NCBI GenBank assembly: GCA_050486105.1
Contig: JBJHCR010000165.1
Location: forward strand, 1-14,085
Source of the DNA: JAEXNA01 sp050486105
Lineage (GTDB): Bacteria > Vulcanimicrobiota > Xenobia > Xenobiales > JADMJV01
DNA: 14,085 nucleotides
Reading direction: 5' to 3'
Shown: positions 7,396-12,136 of the stretch, one piece after another
Layout: each line of letters starts with the position of its first letter
How positions within the stretch are numbered: position 1 is the stretch's first letter
Translations under genes and position numbers: made by a program
The notes under the pieces: model-generated
Database searches by the model: none
The model's input: the letters and a program-made list of their open reading frames with translations, nothing else
Told to the model about the DNA's origin: nothing

Positions 7396-7893
7396 TTATG
7401 CATCAGTTTGGATGGGGGTGCCATATTTTTCTACCAGGCGCTGGTTCACGGTCTCTGGGACCATGGCGGAAACCGTGCCTCGCAGCTTTGCGATCTGACG
7501 AACCATACTCGAACTCAAGAAAGCGTTCTCGATGGCGGTCATCATGAAAAGTGTCTCCACTCGACGGTCGAGGGACGAGTTCAAAGCCGCCATCTGAAAT
7601 TCCGTTTCGAAATCCGAGATGGCTCGCAAACCCTTGATAATGATTCTTATGTCCAAGCGGTCCAGATAGTGCACTAGGAGCCCAGAAAAGGTCGAGACCT
7701 TCACGTTTCCGAGCCCGCGGCACACATCGCGAATCATAGACTCTCGTTCTTCCAGTGAAAAGAGAGGGTCCTTCGATGGATTGACGATCACCGCAACGAC
7801 CAATTCGTCAACCAAACGTGTGGCTCGAGTAATGATGTCGAGGTGTCCGTTGGTGATGGGATCGAAGCTTCCAGGGTAGACCGCGCGCTTCAC
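7396..7893 (-). CDS. coaD: Phosphopantetheine adenylyltransferase
   Basis: A 165-residue cytosolic enzyme that joins ATP and 4'-phosphopantetheine to give dephospho-CoA and pyrophosphate, the penultimate step of coenzyme A synthesis. The bacterial CoaD signatures are all present. They are GSFDPITNGH (8-17, containing the nucleotidyltransferase TNGH motif), a Lys at 42 in NPSKDPLFS, KGLRAISDFE (88-97), the acidic/aromatic core EFQMAALN (about 98-105) and the C-terminal LSSSMVR (126-132). The length is typical. The start is GTG (7893), with a weak AAAGG SD 7 bases away. It is the first gene of a tight minus-strand cluster (coaD, coiled-coil protein, PDZ-Lon, secreted protein) with gaps of 15 and 40 bases and one 17-bp overlap. 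The 113-bp upstream gap to the stalk-domain gene probably holds its promoter, which I could not pinpoint. Confidence 0.97.
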   Translation of the reverse strand: MKRAVYPGSFDPITNGHLDIITRATRLVDELVVAVIVNPSKDPLFSLEERESMIRDVCRGLGNVKVSTFSGLLVHYLDRLDIRIIIKGLRAISDFETEFQMAALNSSLDRRVETLFMMTAIENAFLSSSMVRQIAKLRGTVSAMVPETVNQRLVEKYGTPIQTDA

Positions 7894-8006
7894 TCAAAGG
7901 CCTTTCAATTAAACTTGTCTGAAAAAAATTCCATGAATGGATCCAGAGTCCTTCTCAGGTATTCAAATTTGTTTGAGTCTTGATCTTTCGAGGGGACCTA
8001 ATACTT

Positions 8007-8660
8007 CTAATAGGTGTCTGAAGGGCTGGCGAAATCGAAACTGAGATTATAGGTGACTCGCTCCCAAGATCCGTTCAGATAGACGTGTTGTCGAGTTCTG
8101 GGTTGGAAGGTCCCAGGAACCATCATCGGCTGGGCGTAGGGTCGTCCTCCAGTAAAGTCAGGTATTCTCTGCTCGTAGAGCCAGAACTCCAAGGTCTTGC
8201 GCTGTCCAGGAAGCAATTCTGTGAGGTTGGCCACCGAGGAATTGATCTCTCCGAGGTACCCGCTTTTGAAGGTGCAGAGGACCTCAATATCGGTGGCTGG
8301 TGCACTGCCCGTGTTGATCACGGTAGCCAGTACCTTGAGGTTGTCTCCGGTAGAATAGACTCGTTGGTCTATAGTTTTGAGATAGGCCCGTCCAGCGGGG
8401 ATCTCCAACCGGGACTTAACCGCCCTGGAACTGCTGAGATCGATACGAGCGACGCCTTTGTCTTGGTCGAAGCTGTACTCACCATCGAGGGCTTTCGAGA
8501 CCGACTTAAGGGGAACATAGACTTCACCCTCGTACCACAGGGCCTTCCCGTCGAGGGCTCTGTCTCCGAAGTAGACGGACAAGGACCTGGGAGCGGCAGC
8601 GAACACCGGCAGAATAAGGACAATGGTAAGTACTAAAGCGATGCGGACACGATTTCTCAT
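8007..8660 (-). CDS. Secreted stalk-domain (copper amine oxidase N-like) protein
   Basis: A 217-residue exported protein. A signal peptide is clear (basic MRNRVR, then a hydrophobic core, likely cut after AAA near residue 23). Residues about 27-85 resemble the copper amine oxidase N-terminal/stalk domain: ALDGKALWYEGEVYVPLKSV followed by a predicted beta hairpin ending in GVARIDL. This module is common in surface proteins and is not catalytic. Residues about 88-165 look like an Ig-type CARDB/FxLyD-like domain (LKVLATVINTGSAPATDIEV...LLPGQRKTLEFWL). The reading frame stays open to 8762, but the start is placed at ATG 8660. It has AAAGGAGG just upstream and begins the signal peptide, while the longer version would contain the promoter. 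It is divergent from the kinase gene. Its partner and role are unknown. Confidence 0.8.
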   Translation of the reverse strand: MRNRVRIALVLTIVLILPVFAAAPRSLSVYFGDRALDGKALWYEGEVYVPLKSVSKALDGEYSFDQDKGVARIDLSSSRAVKSRLEIPAGRAYLKTIDQRVYSTGDNLKVLATVINTGSAPATDIEVLCTFKSGYLGEINSSVANLTELLPGQRKTLEFWLYEQRIPDFTGGRPYAQPMMVPGTFQPRTRQHVYLNGSWERVTYNLSFDFASPSDTY

Positions 8661-8675
8661 TGGGCCTCCTTTCCT

Positions 8676-8704
8676 ATTATAGGGCTCTTCGGTGCCCAGT
8701 CCAA
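8676..8704 (-). promoter_or_regulatory. Sigma70-type promoter of the stalk-domain gene
   Basis: On the minus strand TTGGAC (8704-8699) and a perfect TATAAT (8681-8676) are separated by 17 bases. Transcription would start near 8669, leaving a leader of only about 9 bases that begins with the GGAGG of the Shine-Dalgarno sequence. This supports the start at 8660. No equally good promoter is visible for the divergent kinase gene. Confidence 0.75.
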
Positions 8705-8779
8705 GAGAATAGATAAGAAAAAAAATCGTGCCTTCTCTATTGAAGGATATTCTATTTTTCAAAAGAACGTGTTGGGGCT

Positions 8780-10246
8780 ATGTCTAAAAAGGTCTTGGGC
8801 GGTCGCTTTCAATTAGAAGGCAAACTTGGAGAAGGAGGCATGGGCTCGGTGTACAGAGCTCTGGATCTCCAATCGAAACGGTCCGTGGCGATTAAGATCC
8901 TGAGAAAGGATATGAGTGAATCACGCCACGCTCGGCGTCGCTTTGCGCGCGAAGCTCGGGCTGCTGGAATGCTTGACCACCAGAACATCGTCCACATACT
9001 CAAGTTTTTCGACGAGACCCGTCCTTACATGGTGATGGAATTGGTCGACGGAATCTCCATGCGACGCTTTGTTCGTCGGGAGAAGCCGAGCCCTGAAAGG
9101 CTAATCGGCCTGGCGGTTCAACTCTGCGACGCTCTGGCCCATGCTCACGAGCGGGGGATAGTCCATCGTGATATGAAGCCGGACAACATCGTGGTCGCTC
9201 GAACGGCAGAGGGAGAGGACCTGGTTAAGGTTCTTGATTTTGGCTTGGCCCGGGTGCGATTACCGGAAATTTCACACCTTACCAGATCGGGTTCCGCTCT
9301 GGGGACCTGTTCCTATATGGCACCAGAACAGGCGTCTGGCCGTCCCGCAGATGAGCGAAGTGACCTGTATTCATTGGGGGTTATTCTCTATGAGGCGCTC
9401 TGCGGTCGGACTCCTTTCACCGCTGACGATCCTGCGTCCATCCTCTACATGCATGTCCACGAGGAGCCTCGCAGCCCTAGAACTCTCAATCCAGACATAC
9501 ATCCAGAAATGGAGAAGTTGATTCTGCGATTGATGAGCAAACAACCAGATCAACGACCTGCTAACGCTAAAATCTTGAAAGAGCAATTACTCTCTCTTCG
9601 CCGCGTTCTCCAAGGCGAACTCACCACCATCGACACCCCTGTCGTTCCCATTCAGGGTGGCGTTGGTCTCCCGCAGGCCCTTCCTAAGGCGGTGCCCTCC
9701 CTCGGGGAACCTGGCCCGGGAGAGTTGGTGTCGGTGCTCACTGCCGACGTTCCGGCCTTCTCTCTTCTGACTAGAGGGAGAAATCCGCTCGAAGCTACGG
9801 AGTTGGAGGCGGAATTGGTGGAGAGTCTGGAGGAGTCCGTGAGGCAGCACGATGGGCGAGTTCTGGACCGCTACGGTACCCGGGTGGTGGCCGCCTTCTG
9901 CGGCGAAAAGCATGGCTCTAGGGCTGTGTTTTCAGTTCAGAACATGAGAACTCGAGTGGGCGCTGTGCTCAGTCGATACGCCTTAGAAGTGGTGCCCACG
10001 GTCTCGGCCGGGGTGTTTGGGGGGGAACTCTCTCCTCGAAAGGCGGGAGATTCCTGGGAAGAAGTGGCCAAGCAAGAACTCATGCACGGCGCGGCCCGCC
10101 TAGAACGTCTGTCTCGAAAATTGCCCGATGACACTTTGGCGAGCGAAGACTGCTTGACCGACGATCTTCGAGCCGAAAACTTTCGATCGCTTTTCGTTCG
10201 AGGTCGGCGCGAGCCGATCAAGGTATATCGCGTTCAGCCCGCTTAG
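8780..10246 (+). CDS. Ser/Thr protein kinase fused to degenerate class III cyclase domain
   Basis: A 488-residue soluble protein with no membrane segment. Residues about 10-275 are a complete Hanks-type (PknB-like) kinase. It has the glycine loop GEGGMG (17-22), VAIK with K39, helix-C E58, HRDMKPDN (129-136, catalytic D131), DFG (153-155), APE (181-183) and the closing QRP (258-260). It should be active. After a proline-rich linker (about 285-313), residues about 315-486 align by eye with class III adenylate/guanylate cyclase domains (VLTADVPAFS, then LDRYGTRVVAAF, then HGAARLERL). The first metal aspartate (D323) is kept. The second, normally in a GD pair, is T367, and the catalytic Asn of NxxxR is H436, with R440 kept. 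Cyclase activity is therefore doubtful, and a nucleotide-sensing or regulatory role is my inference. The start is set by the domain beginning; the SD is weak (GGGG). Confidence 0.9.
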   Translation: MSKKVLGGRFQLEGKLGEGGMGSVYRALDLQSKRSVAIKILRKDMSESRHARRRFAREARAAGMLDHQNIVHILKFFDETRPYMVMELVDGISMRRFVRREKPSPERLIGLAVQLCDALAHAHERGIVHRDMKPDNIVVARTAEGEDLVKVLDFGLARVRLPEISHLTRSGSALGTCSYMAPEQASGRPADERSDLYSLGVILYEALCGRTPFTADDPASILYMHVHEEPRSPRTLNPDIHPEMEKLILRLMSKQPDQRPANAKILKEQLLSLRRVLQGELTTIDTPVVPIQGGVGLPQALPKAVPSLGEPGPGELVSVLTADVPAFSLLTRGRNPLEATELEAELVESLEESVRQHDGRVLDRYGTRVVAAFCGEKHGSRAVFSVQNMRTRVGAVLSRYALEVVPTVSAGVFGGELSPRKAGDSWEEVAKQELMHGAARLERLSRKLPDDTLASEDCLTDDLRAENFRSLFVRGRREPIKVYRVQPA

Positions 10247-10282
10247 AGTGGGCCTTGGTTCTACACCCTGAGTGCCGACAGA

Positions 10283-10312
10283 CCCTAACTCGGGCCCTAA
10301 CTCGGGCCCTAA
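10283..10312. repeat. 12-bp tandem repeat, 2.5 copies
   Basis: CCCTAACTCGGG occurs at 10283-10294 and 10295-10306, followed by CCCTAA (10307-10312). The unit runs into the stop codon of the Uma2-family gene. Because 12 is a multiple of 3, the minus strand has three TAG stops in the same frame, at 10311, 10299 and 10287. Confidence 0.9.
10292..10309. terminator. GC hairpin between convergent genes
   Basis: GGGCCC-TAACTC-GGGCCC forms a fully GC 6-bp stem with a 6-nt loop. It lies in the 62-bp gap between the kinase gene stop (10246) and the Uma2 gene stop (10309), where a bidirectional terminator is expected. Neither side has a U-tract. It is created by the tandem repeat. Confidence 0.4.
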
Positions 10313-10941
10313 ATTGGCCTCTTCCGTCGAGCCCACTCCATAACTTCCCGTATGAGGCGCGAGGTGATAATCTCTTTACCGCGGTCAACGAAGTGTTGCA
10401 GGTCTTCGGGCTTGACTTGAGGGAGGAAGCGGCTCGCCGCCACCTCGCAATAGGCTCCATCTTTCAAGCTGTACAGGCGCAATTTTGAATCCTGCTCATA
10501 CCGCCAAACCTCAGCCACTCCGAAGGCCGCGTAGATGGGCATTCGGCGGATCGAACTCTCGGTCACTTCCACTTCGATAGAAAGATCGGGCGGTGGACTA
10601 TTTTCCGAATCGTAAGCTTGCAGGTCGGCGACTTCGTCTAGGCGAGTCAGCCAGTAACACTCGTCGGGCTCGAAGCCCTTATCCAAGAGTTCACTCTTAA
10701 AGGTCGTGGATCCACCGTTGAGAAAGTCGACATCAAAGCCCAAAAAAACGGCTTCTAATGCTCTGGAGAACTGAGCTTTTATCCGTTCATGTTCCGGCGA
10801 CGGCGACATAAGCTCCAGTCTACCTCCATCATAGGTGATGCGAACTCGATTCGGAGCGAGCGCTTCGAGAACCTTGAGATACCCGTCCCAGTCGACGCTG
10901 GCGACGAAGGAGTTGCAGGTTTTGGGAGTCGTTAATGCCAC
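10309..10941 (-). CDS. Uma2 family (DUF820) PD-(D/E)xK nuclease-like protein
   Basis: A 210-residue protein of the Uma2 family, a restriction-endonuclease-fold group abundant in cyanobacteria and related phyla; the biological role is not settled. Family landmarks are GRLELMSPSPEH (40-51, with E43), FEPDECYW (90-97), PPDLSIEVEV (117-126, D119 and E123) and IYAAFGVAEVWRY (136-148). From memory, close relatives carry a lysine in the SSIxK segment before the tyrosine; here that position is R133, so the putative catalytic lysine may be replaced. The start is GTG (10941). A TATAAT box ends 6 bases before it, so the transcript is probably leaderless, and no SD is visible. It is a single gene, convergent with the kinase gene and divergent from the cas regulator. 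I have no evidence linking it to CRISPR function. Confidence 0.85.
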   Translation of the reverse strand: MALTTPKTCNSFVASVDWDGYLKVLEALAPNRVRITYDGGRLELMSPSPEHERIKAQFSRALEAVFLGFDVDFLNGGSTTFKSELLDKGFEPDECYWLTRLDEVADLQAYDSENSPPPDLSIEVEVTESSIRRMPIYAAFGVAEVWRYEQDSKLRLYSLKDGAYCEVAASRFLPQVKPEDLQHFVDRGKEIITSRLIREVMEWARRKRPI

Positions 10942-10947
10942 GGTTCA

Positions 10948-10976
10948 ATTATAAACGCTAAGTCACAATTCTCCAA
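10948..10976 (-). promoter_or_regulatory. Sigma70-type promoter giving a leaderless Uma2 transcript
   Basis: On the minus strand TTGGAG (10976-10971) and TATAAT (10953-10948) are separated by exactly 17 bases. The GTG start codon begins 7 bases after the -10 box, right where transcription should start. The mRNA would then begin at or within a base or two of the start codon. Confidence 0.7.
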
Positions 10977-11053
10977 CAAGCCTCGGAGATGGTCTAGGGG
11001 GGCCAGCTTTGCCTCGAGGCCTTCGGGCTGTGGCGTGTGTCGATAGAGGTTTG

Positions 11054-11068
11054 CCCCGTCGCTCGGGG
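11054..11068. promoter_or_regulatory. CRISPR-repeat-like hairpin before the WYL regulator
   Basis: CCCCG-TCGCT-CGGGG is a 5-bp GC stem with a 5-nt loop. With its flanks, the minus strand reads TTCCCCGAGCGACGGGG followed by CAAACC, which resembles type I-E-like CRISPR repeats (TTCCCCG...CGGGGATAAACC). Only one copy is present, so it is not an array. The GGGGA on the plus strand is also the only SD-like sequence for the ATG at 11080, so the hairpin could affect translation. A regulator operator is an alternative. Confidence 0.45.
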
Positions 11069-11079
11069 AATTTGCTTGA

Positions 11080-12054
11080 ATGAACGCCGACCAAATCGAT
11101 ATGTCCAGTCTGGAAAGAGGCTTGCTCTTTTTCGATTCTCTCTCGCACGATGAATGGCAAACCTCACAGTCGCTCGCACGTCAACTTGGCGTTAAGAATA
11201 GGACGGTAAAGACTTACGCTGCTCTCTTCAAATCATATGGCTGGCCGGTAATTAGCCAAAGTGGTCGAGGAAGGGGCTACAAGTTGGAGGCACTCGGTGC
11301 CGATTCGGTGAGATTCACGAGCCGTGAGCTTTTTTCATTGGCGATACTCTTGGCTCAAGGTACTTCAAATCTGCCTGCTCTTGAGGCCGAAAAACTCAGG
11401 TCGAAACTCAAATCTCTTCTACCTGATGCCTTCCATCGGCAGGTGAGCGATCTGGAGGACCTGATAGCAGTCCAAGGCTTCGCACCGAAAGACTGGCAGC
11501 TCGTCGAAGACGTAGGGCGTTGTCTTTCGGACCGGCGATACTCTTTGTTGCTCGATTACCAGGGCAGCGCCGATAGCGAGGTCCGGAGACGGCACATTCT
11601 CCCGGTCCGTATCCGCTGGAAGGATTCGAGCTGTTATCTCGATCTCTTTGACTTGGACAAAAAGCAGCATAGAAGCTTTCGATTTGACCGGGTATCCCGC
11701 TCAAGCTTGATTCTACAGCAGGTCCCTCACCCAGAGCCCCCGGAGGGGACCTTTGAGTCCCACAAATGGGATTTCGGCTCTGGAACTTTCGAAGGAGTCA
11801 CGTTGGAGATAACCCATAGCTTGGCTCAATGGCTGATAGAGAAGCCGGAACATCCTAGCCAGACAATCGAGAGACGCGACAACCTTGTTTTCGTTCATTT
11901 CAAGATTCGACGACTCGAACTTTTTGCCGACTGGGTTTTGAGTTTGCGTGGTGCCAGAGTCCTGGAAAACGATAAGCTTAAGGAGATTGTTGGCGAACGT
12001 ATCCGAGCCTGGAGCAGTGAAAGAGGGAGCCTGGGCATCCCGTGGGAGAAGTGA
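11080..12054 (+). CDS. HTH-WYL domain transcriptional regulator of the cas locus
   Basis: A 324-residue predicted DNA-binding regulator. Residues about 8-70 form a winged helix-turn-helix of the DeoR/HTH_11 kind (SLARQLGVKNRTVKTYAALF, wing SGRGRGYKLE). Residues about 140-215 form the WYL domain. Its name-giving motif is partly diverged (RIRWKDSSCYLDLFD, about 177-191) and is followed by RSFRFDRVSRSSL. A WCX-type C-terminal extension covers about 238-312. WYL proteins are frequent neighbours and regulators of CRISPR-Cas and phage-defence genes and are thought to respond to nucleic acids or nucleotides. Here cas3 follows 57 bp downstream on the same strand, so local control of the cas genes is the obvious inference. 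The ATG at 11080 gives a complete HTH; ATG 11101 is possible. It is divergent from the Uma2 gene. Confidence 0.88.
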   Translation: MNADQIDMSSLERGLLFFDSLSHDEWQTSQSLARQLGVKNRTVKTYAALFKSYGWPVISQSGRGRGYKLEALGADSVRFTSRELFSLAILLAQGTSNLPALEAEKLRSKLKSLLPDAFHRQVSDLEDLIAVQGFAPKDWQLVEDVGRCLSDRRYSLLLDYQGSADSEVRRRHILPVRIRWKDSSCYLDLFDLDKKQHRSFRFDRVSRSSLILQQVPHPEPPEGTFESHKWDFGSGTFEGVTLEITHSLAQWLIEKPEHPSQTIERRDNLVFVHFKIRRLELFADWVLSLRGARVLENDKLKEIVGERIRAWSSERGSLGIPWEK

Positions 12055-12104
12055 TTTTATTGGTGATCTCTTGGAACCCCAATCCGAGGGACGTGGACTT
12101 ATGA

Positions 12105-12136
12105 TTGCACAATGACCTACTTCGGCCATAGTGCAA
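12105..12136. promoter_or_regulatory. 32-bp imperfect palindrome over the cas3 start codon
   Basis: TTGCAC (12105-12110) pairs with GTGCAA (12131-12136), then ATG (12112-12114) with CAT (12127-12129), then CC (12116-12117) with GG (12124-12125). Single mismatches separate these helices and a 6-nt loop closes them. The cas3 ATG is inside the stem. It could be an operator for the WYL protein or an RNA hairpin hiding the start codon. Protein coding constrains half of it, so it may also be chance. Confidence 0.4.

Noticed and set aside
7900..8006. T-run after a small CCA/TGG dyad between coaD and the stalk-domain gene as a terminator
   Set aside because: The stem is 4 bp or less, too weak for an intrinsic terminator.
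8731..8746. CCTTC-N6-GAAGG hairpin followed on the minus strand by a T-run in the divergent promoter region
   Set aside because: It sits upstream of both genes, where no transcript needs to end, and the stem is only 5 bp; it is kept only as a possible operator.
8661..8762. N-terminal extension of the stalk-domain protein to an ATG at 8762
   Set aside because: It would include the TATAAT/TTGGAC promoter and place a signal peptide 34 residues inside the protein. ATG 8660 has a perfect AAAGGAGG and starts the signal peptide.
10980..11079. CRISPR array upstream of the WYL regulator
   Set aside because: Only one repeat-like hairpin is present, with no second copy at spacer distance.
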